Positions 7,603 to 15,766 of a DNA stretch of 35,674 nucleotides are shown here, one piece after another. The DNA lies in assembly GCF_007280575.1 (NCBI RefSeq), contig NZ_VKJP01000029.1, positions 1 through 35,674 on the forward strand, read 5' to 3'. The translations under genes were made by a program, and so were the position numbers. The notes under the pieces were generated by a model that was given only the letters and a program-made list of their open reading frames with translations, made no database searches and was not told where the DNA came from. The DNA is from Streptomyces benahoarensis (lineage in GTDB: Bacteria > Actinomycetota > Actinomycetes > Streptomycetales > Streptomycetaceae). Each line of letters begins with the position of its first letter. The stretch's first letter is position 1.

Positions 7603-8712
7603 GTGCCTGCCGTTCGACCCCGCCATCCGGTGGCCGCCGCCCTCGCCTTGCTGCTGCTCGGGGCGGTCAGCGCCTGCGGCTACGGCTCCGAGGCCAGGAA
7701 GGACCCGGCGGCCGAGGTCGCCGCCAAGGGCCCGAAGACCGATGGCCTGGACACCGTCAAGATCGGCTTCTTCGGGAACGTCACCCACGCCACGCCGCTG
7801 ATCGGCCTCCAGGAGGGACTGTTCCAGAAGGAGTTGGGCGGCACGGCGGTGAAGCCCTCGGTCTTCAACGCGGGCCCCGCCGAGATCGAGGCGCTCAACT
7901 CCGGCGCCATCGACATCGGCTGGATCGGCCCCTCCCCCGCGATCAACGGCTACACCAAGTCCCACGGCAAGAGCCTGAAGATCATCGGCGGCTCGGCCTC
8001 CGGCGGGGTGTCGCTCGTGGTCAACCCGAAGAAGGTCAAGAGCCTCGACGACCTCAAGGGTAAGAAGATCGCCACCCCGCAGCTGGGCAACACCCAGGAC
8101 GTGGCGCTGCTCAACTACCTGGCGGAGAAGGGCTTCACGGTCGACGCCACCACCGGCAAGGGTGATGTCACCGTGCAGCGCACCGAGAACAAGGTGACGC
8201 CGACCGCCTTCCAGCAGGGCGCCATCGACGCGGCGTGGGTTCCCGAGCCGACCGCCGCCAAGCTCGTCAGCATCGGCGGCAAGACGCTGCTGGACGAGAA
8301 GGACCTGTGGAAGGACGGCAAGTTCGTCATCACGAACATGATCGTCTCGCAGAAGTTCCTGGCGGAGCACCCCAAGGCCGTCGAGGCGGTGCTGCGCGCC
8401 TCGGTGCGGACCAACGCCTGGATCCGCTCGCACCCCGCCGAGGCGGTCAAGGCGCTCAACGACAAGCTCGCCGACCCGCAGATCTCCGGCAAGGCGCTGC
8501 CCGCCGACGTCATCGGCCCGGCGTTCAAGAACACCGATGTCACCGACGATCCGCTGGCCGCCACGCTCCGGCAGGAGGCGGACCACGCCGTCAAGGCCGG
8601 TCTGCTGCAGAAGCCGGACCTCAAGGGCATCTACGACCTGCGGCTGCTGAACAAGGTCCTCAAGGCCGAGGGCAAGCGGCCCGTCGACGCCGCCGGTCTC
8701 GGCAACGACTGA
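7603..8712 (+). CDS. ssuA: Sulfonate-type ABC transporter substrate-binding lipoprotein
   Basis: This 369-residue lipoprotein has a hydrophobic signal (residues 10-24) and a lipobox ending VSAC with C25 as the lipidated residue. The mature part is an SsuA/TauA/ThiY-like periplasmic-binding fold. Typical strands are visible: IGFFGNVTHATPLIG, the AEIEALNSGAIDIGW segment, and the KGKKIATPQLGN hinge. It probably delivers alkanesulfonates or related organosulfur compounds to the permease; the exact ligand is unknown, and nitrate/taurine-type relatives look similar. GTG at 7603 follows GAGAGGAACG. Placement between cysN and a siroheme chelatase supports a sulfur substrate. Confidence 0.88.
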   Translation: MPAVRPRHPVAAALALLLLGAVSACGYGSEARKDPAAEVAAKGPKTDGLDTVKIGFFGNVTHATPLIGLQEGLFQKELGGTAVKPSVFNAGPAEIEALNSGAIDIGWIGPSPAINGYTKSHGKSLKIIGGSASGGVSLVVNPKKVKSLDDLKGKKIATPQLGNTQDVALLNYLAEKGFTVDATTGKGDVTVQRTENKVTPTAFQQGAIDAAWVPEPTAAKLVSIGGKTLLDEKDLWKDGKFVITNMIVSQKFLAEHPKAVEAVLRASVRTNAWIRSHPAEAVKALNDKLADPQISGKALPADVIGPAFKNTDVTDDPLAATLRQEADHAVKAGLLQKPDLKGIYDLRLLNKVLKAEGKRPVDAAGLGND

Positions 8713-8746
8713 CGCCCGCCCCGCAGCACTCCAGGAGGTGACACCG

Positions 8747-9574
8747 ATGACGACCACCCTCACCAAGCGGCCCGCCACCACGGCGGACGCGGCCCCGACG
8801 GCCTCGTACGCCGCGCGCATCGACCATGTCTCGAAGTCCTTCGGCCGCCCCGGCGCCCGCCAGCACGTGCTCGACGACATCAGCATCGACGTCGCGCCCG
8901 GCGAATTCGTCTGCCTGCTCGGCGCGTCGGGCTGCGGTAAGTCCACGCTGCTGAACCTGGTGGCCGGGCTCGACGCGCCGACGTCCGGCTCCATCGAGAC
9001 GCCGGGCGGACGCCCCGCGCTGATGTTCCAGGAACACGCGCTGTTCCCGTGGCTGACCGCCGGACGCAACGTGGAGCTGGCGCTGCGGCTGCGCGGGGTG
9101 CCGCGCGCGGAGCGCCGCGAGGAGGCCGAACGACTCCTCGAACTCGTCCGCCTCAAGGGCGCGTACGGCAAGCGGGTGCACGAACTGTCCGGCGGCATGC
9201 GCCAGCGCGTCGCCATGGCCCGGGCCCTCGCCCAGGACAGCCGGCTGCTGCTCATGGACGAGCCGTTCGCCGCGCTGGACGCCATCACCCGCGATGTGCT
9301 GCACGACGAACTGACCCGCATCTGGCGGACGTCGAACGACACCGCCTCCGGCTCCGGCGGCCTGTCGGTGCTCTTCGTCACCCACAACGTCCGCGAGGCG
9401 GTACGGCTCGCCGAGCGCGTCGTGCTGCTCTCCTCCCGCCCCGGCCGGGTGGCCCGGGAGTGGCAGGTCGGCATCGCCCAGCCGCGCCGCATCGAGGACG
9501 CCGCGGTCGCCGACCTTTCCGTCGAGATCACCGAACAGCTGCGTGGGGAGATCCGCCGCCATGGCCAGCACTGA
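8747..9574 (+). CDS. ssuB: Sulfonate-type ABC transporter ATPase
   Basis: This 275-residue ABC ATPase has Walker A GASGCGKS (residues 59-66), Q-loop Q95 (MFQEHALFPW), signature LSGGMRQR (147-154) and Walker B LLLMDEP with D171/E172. The H-loop region VTHN follows. It is of the SsuB/TauB/NrtD type and powers the adjacent permease. The ATG at 8747 has AGGAGG at 8733-8738. A short insertion rich in Ser/Gly (SNDTASGSGG) lies before the H-loop strand. The 3' end overlaps the permease start by 14 bases. Confidence 0.92.
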   Translation: MTTTLTKRPATTADAAPTASYAARIDHVSKSFGRPGARQHVLDDISIDVAPGEFVCLLGASGCGKSTLLNLVAGLDAPTSGSIETPGGRPALMFQEHALFPWLTAGRNVELALRLRGVPRAERREEAERLLELVRLKGAYGKRVHELSGGMRQRVAMARALAQDSRLLLMDEPFAALDAITRDVLHDELTRIWRTSNDTASGSGGLSVLFVTHNVREAVRLAERVVLLSSRPGRVAREWQVGIAQPRRIEDAAVADLSVEITEQLRGEIRRHGQH

Positions 9575-10568
9575 GACCACCCCCGGGCCCGCGGGGAGCA
9601 CGCCCGGCGACGCACCTGACGCCACGGACACCCCGGCCGCCCCCACCTCCGCCGACACCGCGGGAGCCACGACCGCCGGAGGCGGCGCGGACCGTCCGGC
9701 GGACCGGGACGGCACCGATCTGGCGGGCCTGGAGGCCGGGCTCGACGCCCTGGAATCCACCGTCGCCGCCCGGCAACCCTGGCTGCGTACGCTCGCATCG
9801 AAGGCGCTCCCTCCCCTCATCGCCGTCGTCATCGTGCTGGTGCTGTGGCAGCTCGCCTACCACTTCGAGGTCAAGCCGCACTATCTGCTGCCGAGCCCCG
9901 TCGACGTGGCCCGCTCCCTCCAGGAGAAGTGGCTGGAGGGCACGCTGCTGGGCTATGTGTGGACCAGCCTCTCCCGGGGTGCGCTCGGCTTCCTCGCCTC
10001 GGTGGTGCTCGGCACCGTGCTCGGGCTGATCGTGGCCCGCGTCAAGGCGGTGCGGGCCGCGATCGGTCCGATCCTCAGCGGTCTGCAGTCGCTGCCGTCG
10101 GTGGCGTGGGTCCCGGCCGCGATCATCTGGTTCGGCCTGAGCGACGCCACCATCTACGCGGTGGTGCTGCTCGGCGCCGTACCGTCGATCGCCAACGGTC
10201 TGGTGGCCGGTGTCGACCAGATCTCCCCTCTCTATCTGCGGGCGGGCCGCACCATCGGCGCGACCGGTGTGGCCGGGGTGCGGCACGTGCTGCTCCCCGC
10301 CGCGCTGCCCGGCTACATCGCCGGGCTCAAGCAGGGCTGGGCGTTCTCCTGGCGCTCCCTGATGGCCGCCGAACTCATCGTCAACGCCCCCGATCTGGGC
10401 ACCGGCCTCGGCCAGCTCCTGGAGCAGGGCCGGGAGTTCCAGGACATGCCCTGGGTGCTCTCCGCGATCCTGCTGATCCTCATCGTCGGTATCGGTATCG
10501 AGCTGCTGGTCTTCGCGCCCCTGGAGCGGCGGGTGCTGCGCAGCCGCGGACTCCTGGTGAAGAGCTGA
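9561..10568 (+). CDS. ssuC: Sulfonate-type ABC transporter permease
   Basis: This 335-residue inner-membrane permease of the binding-protein-dependent type has about six membrane segments from roughly residue 80 on. The conserved cytoplasmic loop that docks on the ATPase is visible around GATGVAGVRHVLLPAALPGY. The first 70 or so residues are a hydrophilic Ala/Thr/Pro/Asp-rich extension not seen in short family members. The ATG at 9561 overlaps the ATPase gene and follows GGGGAG (9545-9550). It forms the transporter with the two genes before it. Confidence 0.9.
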   Translation: MASTETTPGPAGSTPGDAPDATDTPAAPTSADTAGATTAGGGADRPADRDGTDLAGLEAGLDALESTVAARQPWLRTLASKALPPLIAVVIVLVLWQLAYHFEVKPHYLLPSPVDVARSLQEKWLEGTLLGYVWTSLSRGALGFLASVVLGTVLGLIVARVKAVRAAIGPILSGLQSLPSVAWVPAAIIWFGLSDATIYAVVLLGAVPSIANGLVAGVDQISPLYLRAGRTIGATGVAGVRHVLLPAALPGYIAGLKQGWAFSWRSLMAAELIVNAPDLGTGLGQLLEQGREFQDMPWVLSAILLILIVGIGIELLVFAPLERRVLRSRGLLVKS

Positions 10569-10571
10569 CCC

Positions 10572-11345
10572 ATGGACACCTCGCCCACCCTCCTCGTCGT
10601 CGCCCACGGCAGCCGCGACCCGCGGCACGCGGCGACCGTCTCCGCGCTCTGCGCGCGGGTGCGGGCGCTGCGGCCGGGGCTGCGTGTGGAGGTCGGGTAC
10701 CTCGACTTCAACGCGCCGACCGTGCCCCGAGTGCTGGAACGGCTGGCCGCGGAGGGGGTGCGGGAGGTGGTGGCTCTGCCGCTGCTGCTCACCCGCGCCT
10801 TCCATGCGAAGTCGGACATCCCGGCGGCGCTGCGGGAGGCCACCGTGCGCCTGCCGCGGCTGACCGTCCACCAGGCCGGTGTACTCGGCCCCTCCTCCCT
10901 GCTGACCGCCGCGTTGGAGCGGCGGCTGGCCGAGGCCGGGCTGCGGCCCGGTGACCGCCGCTCGACCGGGATCGTCCTGGCCGCGGCGGGCTCCAGTGAC
11001 CCGGAGGCGATCGCAGTGATCGCTGAAACCGCGCGGGAGTGGCGGCGCACCGCTGGTTGGTGTGCCGTGCGACCTGCGTTCGCCTCCGCATCTCTGCCCC
11101 GCACGGCCGATGCCGTGCGGGCCCTGCGGGCCGAGGGTGCCGCGCGCGTCGCCGTCGCCCCGTACGTCATCGCGCCCGGCTTTCTGCCGGACCGCATCGC
11201 CCGGGGCGCCCGGGAGGCGCGGGCCGATCTGCTGGCGCCGGTGCTCGGCCCCGCCCCGGAGCTGGCCCGGCTGCTGCTGCTGCGCTACGACGCATCGGCC
11301 ACCGCCCGGGCCGGGCGGCCGGATCGGCCCGCGCTACTCGTCTGA
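10572..11345 (+). CDS. Sirohydrochlorin chelatase (CbiX/SirB-like)
   Basis: This 257-residue protein starts with LLVVAHGSRDP, the family signature. H12 and H78 (TRAFHAKSD) are the expected metal-binding or catalytic histidines. The fold is duplicated, with a second half starting near IVLAAAGSSDP, as in the long form of the family. It probably inserts iron into sirohydrochlorin to make siroheme for the sulfite reductase at the head of the cluster; a cobalt-inserting role is less likely here. It starts three bases after the permease stop, so it is part of the same operon. The 3' end overlaps the convergent glycosyltransferase remnant by about 60 bases. Confidence 0.88.
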   Translation: MDTSPTLLVVAHGSRDPRHAATVSALCARVRALRPGLRVEVGYLDFNAPTVPRVLERLAAEGVREVVALPLLLTRAFHAKSDIPAALREATVRLPRLTVHQAGVLGPSSLLTAALERRLAEAGLRPGDRRSTGIVLAAAGSSDPEAIAVIAETAREWRRTAGWCAVRPAFASASLPRTADAVRALRAEGAARVAVAPYVIAPGFLPDRIARGAREARADLLAPVLGPAPELARLLLLRYDASATARAGRPDRPALLV

Positions 11346-12094
11346 CCTGGGTGTTTCCTCCCTGCGGCGGTGGGCGCCGCCACCGGCGTATCGGCCCGCC
11401 CCTTCTCGTAGACCGTCAGCCCCTTCGACAGGCCCAGGGGCACCAGGAGCAGTTCGACGACGAGGGCCTTCCAGGCGTAGACGAGGTTGACGGCCTTGGT
11501 GGCGTAGACGCAGGGCAGGTCGCGCAGGACGGCCACGGTCCGGAGTTTGCGGCGGCGGGCGGCGTAGAGGAGGGGTGGCGCGGTCAGGAGCAGGTCGGTC
11601 CCGGCCCACCAGCCGAGGGTGGCCGGCAGCGGCCGGTCGGTGAGGGCCGCCATCGCGAACGGGGTCGCCCACCACAGCGGGGCGGTGACGATCTCGAAGA
11701 CGGCGAGCACCACCCATAGCGCGAGCAACGGTTTGTGACGGATCAGGGCGCCGAGGTGGAGCCGGACGTTCTGGCAGAAGCCCGCCATCCAGCGCCAGAC
11801 CTGTTTGCGCAGGTAGGTGAGGTCTTCCGGGTCGGCGGCGAGGGCCACCGCGGCGGAGACGTAGACCGCCTTGCGCCCGGCGATCTGCTGACTCCACGTG
11901 TAGTCCATGTCCTCCACGATGGTGCGCTCCGGGAAGCCCCCGAAGGCCACCAGGTCCGCGCGGCGGAAGACGGAGCAGCAACCGGAGCAGACCATGGGGC
12001 TGTTGGCGCGTGCCTGGATCGGTCGGTGCCAGTGAAAACCGAAGAGATACGGCAAGACATCGTTGCAGGTCAGGAAGCATTTCAGGGTCAGCAA
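11285..12094 (-). pseudogene. Family 2 glycosyltransferase, N-terminus missing
   Basis: The 269-residue reading frame matches only the C-terminal half of a membrane-bound GT2 (NodC/PgaC-like) glycosyltransferase. Visible are SGCCSVFRR, the VEDMDYTW segment with the catalytic-base-region ED, and the QVWRW motif (QxxRW) that binds the acceptor, followed by two or three membrane helices. The nucleotide-sugar-binding half with its DxD motif is absent. Recognisable homology begins near base 12060, and upstream DNA is unrelated and AT-richer. The gene is therefore a 5'-truncated relic, probably cut by the transposition or deletion events that left the fragments at 12592-12950. Its end overlaps the chelatase gene in a convergent arrangement. 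Confidence 0.75.
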
Positions 12095-12451
12095 GTCAGC
12101 ACAAAGTCAGCATCGGCGGCGTCACGCCGGGAAACGGGCCGACTACAAGGCACGCCGTGGTCCAGACCTCCGCAGCGTCTGAGATCGAGGCTCGATGCCA
12201 GTTGTTGCACCACAGCATATTCTCCCCCGCAATTGCAAACAGCCTCCAGGTTGCCCGGAGTTGGACCAGCCCCGATGCTCGTTGCATTTGCGCTGGACTT
12301 GCGGCTCACTGGCGGCCTGTTGAATGCGGCACTTCCGTTGCGAGAGCGCACGTCATCACGGACACCCCCAGACGTCGAACGCGTATCGACGCCCTCTACA
12401 TCGGAGGGTGATCACCTCGGTCTCGGTGTCCACCGCTTCCAGGCCGGCGAG
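12095..12451. other. Noncoding, rearranged stretch
   Basis: No gene with recognisable features was found here on either strand. Short ORFs exist but have no motif, start signal or coding character. The stretch begins at the glycosyltransferase break point, where GTCAGC occurs three times within about 26 bases (12090-12115), and it is visibly less GC-rich than the flanking genes. It is most likely scar DNA from mobile-element activity. Confidence 0.5.
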
Positions 12452-12589
12452 TTACATGAGGGCTGGGGCGAGGAGGCCGCGAATAGCGAAGGCGCCCAGC
12501 AGAACAACCGGCGCAAGGGTAACTCCTATTATTTTCAGGGGGGTTACGGAGTGACGACGATACCGAGAAGGCGACTGAGCCTTTTCCAA
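12452..12589 (-). CDS. Possible small single-pass membrane protein
   Basis: A 45-codon frame from a TTG start encodes a basic N-terminus (RYRRHS) followed by one hydrophobic segment (IIGVTLAPVVLLGAFAI) and a stop. The pattern resembles a small membrane protein or an isolated signal anchor left from a larger gene. There is no well-placed ribosome-binding site for the TTG, and the frame sits in DNA full of insertion relics. It is offered as a weak candidate only. Confidence 0.25.
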   Translation of the reverse strand: MEKAQSPSRYRRHSVTPLKIIGVTLAPVVLLGAFAIRGLLAPALM

Positions 12590-12591
12590 CC

Positions 12592-12693
12592 TTAATTTGA
12601 GCTGGCTTGTTGCAGGACGAGGACGGCTTGGACGAGGGCGGTGATGCGGGTGGTGGCACAGCGGAGCTTCCGCAGGAGGCGCCAGGTCTTAGA
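12592..12693 (-). pseudogene. C-terminal remnant of a transposase
   Basis: About 33 codons ending in TAA read RLLRKLRCATTRITALVQ and then VLVLQQASSN. This resembles the end of a common Streptomyces DDE transposase (IS5/DDE_Tnp_4-like). The frame stops abruptly at about 12694, where the end of a second element (12694-12950) begins, so this older element was itself interrupted. Confidence 0.6.
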
Positions 12694-12950
12694 GGGCGTT
12701 TGAAGTAGGCAGATTGCCCTTGATGCCCTAGTAAGTCCCTCGCCAGGTGGGGGTGATCTCGTCCGTTATGCGCCTGGCGAGGTTGTCGACCGAGGCGATG
12801 TGGATCACGGCTTCGGAGCTGGCGGTGAGGGTCTCGTAGTCGCGGGCGAGGCGGCGGTGCATCATGATCCAACCGATACTCCGCTCTACCACCCAGCGTC
12901 TTTTCACGACGTGAAACCCGCGGGTTTCCGGGTTTCTCCGGAACCTCCGT
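12694..12950 (-). pseudogene. IS5-like transposase, C-terminal fragment with element end
   Basis: The minus-strand frame ending at 12728 reads FHVVKRRWVVERSIGWIMMH and RRLARDYETLTASSEAVIH, the C-terminal catalytic-Glu region of an IS5 (IS427-group) transposase. It ends ITPTWRGTY. The 30-odd bases after the stop (12694-12727, starting GAGGGCGTTTGAAGT) look like the terminal end of the element. Homology fades near 12950, so the N-terminal two thirds, including the first two catalytic Asp residues, are gone. Confidence 0.7.
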
Positions 12951-12962
12951 GCCCATCCGTCA

Positions 12963-13286
12963 GCCGGCCACGGCCAGGTCCTCGCAGAGGCAGCGAAGAT
13001 ACGACGGCCGGCCCGCCAGGCGCCGCACGCCCAGGACGAGTCCGGCCCGCCCATCGACATCGGCACGTTCACCTGCTACCAGGCCCCCGGCAGCCTAAGA
13101 CTCACCCGCACCACGGGCGCCCTCTACCTCTGGCGCCGCGGCACAAGGGACCCACTCAGCCGCTCCGGACCAGATACCTACTCCGGGAACGGCTACACGC
13201 TCACCCTGACCGACAGCACCGACAGAGTCGGCAGCTTCACTCTCGACCTCAAGCGGGCCCCCGGGCTCCAATACATCCACCAATAG
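12963..13286 (+). pseudogene. Orphan C-terminal fragment of an unknown protein
   Basis: A plus-strand frame without a start codon runs to a TAG at 13284-13286. Its second half has the character of a beta-rich protein (GTFTCYQAPGSLRLTRTTG, YTLTLTDSTDRVGSFTLDL). I do not recognise the family. It lies next to a truncated transposase, so it probably is what remains of a gene disrupted by that insertion. Coding status is inferred from residue composition only. Confidence 0.35.
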
Positions 13287-13390
13287 CCACACCGGAAATA
13301 GGCCACTCGTTCGAATTCTACGGCCATTGTCAGTGCCGTGTTTTAGCTTGAACTCAGCGCGCCAGAAATGAACTTGGGGGGACGGAACTG

Positions 13391-14941
13391 GTGAACTTCG
13401 ACGAGCCATCGACAGTCTACGAGAGCATCACCTCACGGATCCGGGCCCTGGCCGTGGGCTCACCGCTGATGGCCCTAGACAACAGCAAGGCCAAGAAGGA
13501 GCGTGGGTGGGACCGATACCGCATGGCCGAGCTGGCCCTGATCGCCATCGACTTCGTGACACTGCGCACGGACATGCGGCCGGCCGTGCGACAGGAAGCG
13601 GTCGTGGAACACGTGGCCGAGTTCGCCGCACTCCAGTTGCCGGAGCGGACCGGGGAGGAGTACCGGGCAGTCGCTCGCTGGGTGACCGAGCGGCTGATCA
13701 ACACCGAAGAACGCGACCGCGCCTTCCACCACGACGTCGGGTATGTGACCGAGGACGGATTCGAGACGCGCACGGCCTCCTTCCAGATCCTCAAGGAAGT
13801 CCCCGATCATGTGGGGCAGGCCGCGCTCATCGCCACCGACGCGGCGATCACCGTGCTGGTGCATGCGATCGACGTCGACATCGCCTCGGAACAGATCGCC
13901 GCCGAAGCCAAACTGGAGGCCCTGCTCAAGCGTTCACGGATCAGCGAGGCGTGGCAGGCCGCCCAGAACGCACAGATCCACAGCATCCGGTACGCCAAAG
14001 ACATCCGCGGGCGCATCGAGTCGATGAAGCGCAATGTGCGGGCGGTGGACTGGGACACGGAAGTCAAAGACACCGTCGATGAGGCGCTGGAGCACGTGCG
14101 CAGCCGGTCCGCGTCCGAGACACTACAAAAAGAGCGGGTCAACCAGCTGCTGGAAGCCACTGCCGATGACCGCAAGCGCAGACAGCTGCAAGACCTCGCC
14201 ACGCTCATCCACGAGTGCTGGAAACGTCATGCGGTACTGATCGACATGCTGATGAAGGTCGGTCCGGAGTTCCGGCGGCAACAAGACCGTCAGGTGTTCG
14301 TAGCTCCGGCGATGCACACCCGCGTGCACCTGCATGAGCAGCTCCTTCAACCGGTGCTGGAGCTCTCCCTCGACGCGTGCCTGGGCCCCTTGGAGGCATT
14401 CACGCGCGCGGTCATGGGGCCTGTGCGCCCTCGTGTGATGTACCTGCCTGACTACCTGGAAGGGCTCGCCCAGGTCGCTGAGGAGACCGGCAGGGAGCTG
14501 GTGGCGGTCCAAGACGAGTACGACTGGTCACAGATCGATGCCCCGTCCGCCTTCGGCGGCGAGCAGCACCACGCGGTGGACACCCTGCTGGCAGCCATCA
14601 CGGACCAGGGTCTACGGCTCTCGGCCCTGCTGGAAACCACACGCCGGCCCGGCCCGGGAACCGGCCCGGACGCCGGAACCGATGAGCTGCTCACGCTCCG
14701 CGTCCAGCAGTTGTTCCGGCTCATTCCCGTGCGCCAGCTCGCCGACGGCGAGGCTGCCGTGGTGGCCGTCGACGACGGCACGGTCCTGGATGACGAACGC
14801 TTCGGCGGCAGCGACTTCCTCCTGGTCCGCACCGCGGGCACCGCCAAGACGCAAGAGATGAGCCAGCCACTGCCCGCGTTTCCCACACCGCGCCGCCCGC
14901 AAGGCCCTGACACCCATCCGCTTGATCAGGAGAGTGCATGA
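13391..14941 (+). CDS. jetA: Wadjet-like protein JetA (MukF/kleisin-like)
   Basis: This 516-residue, mostly helical protein is the first gene of a four-gene operon whose order and sizes match JetABCD (MksF-E-B-G, EptABC) systems. By position and helical character it should be the kleisin-like subunit that bridges the SMC heads. A winged-helix-like N-terminal part (about residues 1-150) is followed by a long helical middle (160-260) with Arg/Lys/Glu-rich segments, and a C-terminal domain from about 290. No catalytic motif is seen. The GTG start at 13391 follows a GGGGGGACGG stretch. The stop overlaps the jetB start (ATGA). The subtype and exact domain family need a profile search. Confidence 0.7.
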   Translation: MNFDEPSTVYESITSRIRALAVGSPLMALDNSKAKKERGWDRYRMAELALIAIDFVTLRTDMRPAVRQEAVVEHVAEFAALQLPERTGEEYRAVARWVTERLINTEERDRAFHHDVGYVTEDGFETRTASFQILKEVPDHVGQAALIATDAAITVLVHAIDVDIASEQIAAEAKLEALLKRSRISEAWQAAQNAQIHSIRYAKDIRGRIESMKRNVRAVDWDTEVKDTVDEALEHVRSRSASETLQKERVNQLLEATADDRKRRQLQDLATLIHECWKRHAVLIDMLMKVGPEFRRQQDRQVFVAPAMHTRVHLHEQLLQPVLELSLDACLGPLEAFTRAVMGPVRPRVMYLPDYLEGLAQVAEETGRELVAVQDEYDWSQIDAPSAFGGEQHHAVDTLLAAITDQGLRLSALLETTRRPGPGTGPDAGTDELLTLRVQQLFRLIPVRQLADGEAAVVAVDDGTVLDDERFGGSDFLLVRTAGTAKTQEMSQPLPAFPTPRRPQGPDTHPLDQESA

Positions 14942-15741
14942 ACCGCCACGAGGATGCTGCCGACGCTGCCCGGATGGTCGGCTTCGCGATGGCCCGCCGC
15001 AAGGCGCCCGCTCGCTCCGGCGAGTACGCCCGTCTCGTCCAGCGCTTCGACACCGAGCCGGACTTCGCGCAGGTGGTGCGGAAGGTCGCCCAGGGCTTCG
15101 ATCTGACAGTGCTGGAAGTCCATCCCCAGACCGGGCTGGTCCTGGGCACGACACCCGAGACCGACTTTGCCGTGTCCGTCTCCGACCTCGTCCCGCAGAC
15201 CTCCGATCGCCCCCTGTATCTGCTGGCCCAGTTGACGATTGCAGCCATGGTCTTTCCCCGTCCCGAGGACCTCGATGATGACGAGCATGTCGGGCGGATC
15301 TCTGTCCGGGAGGTCGATGACGAGGTCCGTGTCCGGGCCGCGACCATCGAACGCCGTCTTGCCCACACCGGCGAGGACGTCGATCCGCCCTCCGATCAGC
15401 TGGGGTTGGAGGGGCTGTGGCGGGCCTACCTGCGCCGCAACGCCACGGGCAAGACCAAGACGCAGACAGGTAGAGCGCCGCAGGCGTCCACAAGAGCCCT
15501 GGTGAAAAGGGCGTTCACTCATCTGGAAAGCCACGGCTTCGCCAGCAAGGTCAGCGACGAGGACGCCGGCACCTACGTCACACACGTCAAGTACCGGCTG
15601 CAGATCCGCGACCAGGCCGCGCGCGACATGCTGCAGGAACTCGCGGCACTGGGCGTCGCAGCCCTGCCCACGGACGGCGCACCCGGCCCCGCCCAGCCGT
15701 CACCGGACGATGCCGTGTCGGCCAACGGCCTCTTCAGCTGA
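14938..15741 (+). CDS. jetB: Wadjet-like protein JetB (MukE-like)
   Basis: This 267-residue protein overlaps jetA by four bases (ATGA), with CAGGAGAG upstream of the ATG. Its size and position fit the MukE/MksE-like tandem winged-helix subunit that binds the kleisin. It has a basic N-terminus, a central region with a DDDEHVGRISVREVDDEV segment, and a candidate winged helix near RALVKRAFTHLESHGFA and VSDEDAGTYVTHVKYRLQ. The tail is Pro/Ala-rich. No enzymatic motif is present. The identification depends mainly on operon context. Confidence 0.65.
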   Translation: MNRHEDAADAARMVGFAMARRKAPARSGEYARLVQRFDTEPDFAQVVRKVAQGFDLTVLEVHPQTGLVLGTTPETDFAVSVSDLVPQTSDRPLYLLAQLTIAAMVFPRPEDLDDDEHVGRISVREVDDEVRVRAATIERRLAHTGEDVDPPSDQLGLEGLWRAYLRRNATGKTKTQTGRAPQASTRALVKRAFTHLESHGFASKVSDEDAGTYVTHVKYRLQIRDQAARDMLQELAALGVAALPTDGAPGPAQPSPDDAVSANGLFS

Positions 15742-15766
15742 CCGCCCTCCCCCAAGGACTTCCTCC

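Noticed and set aside
7120..9798. 892-codon minus-strand open frame
   Set aside because: It lies opposite cysN, ssuA and ssuB, which have clear motifs. The Arg/Ser/Pro-rich translation is typical antisense GC-rich noise.
9528..10871. 447-codon minus-strand frame opposite the permease
   Set aside because: It is His/Gln/Gly-rich antisense sequence, and the permease helices are clear on the plus strand.
11364..11379. Hairpin GGCGG/CCGCC after the chelatase stop, considered as a terminator
   Set aside because: The stem is only five bases and lies within the glycosyltransferase reading frame, where such GC repeats are common.
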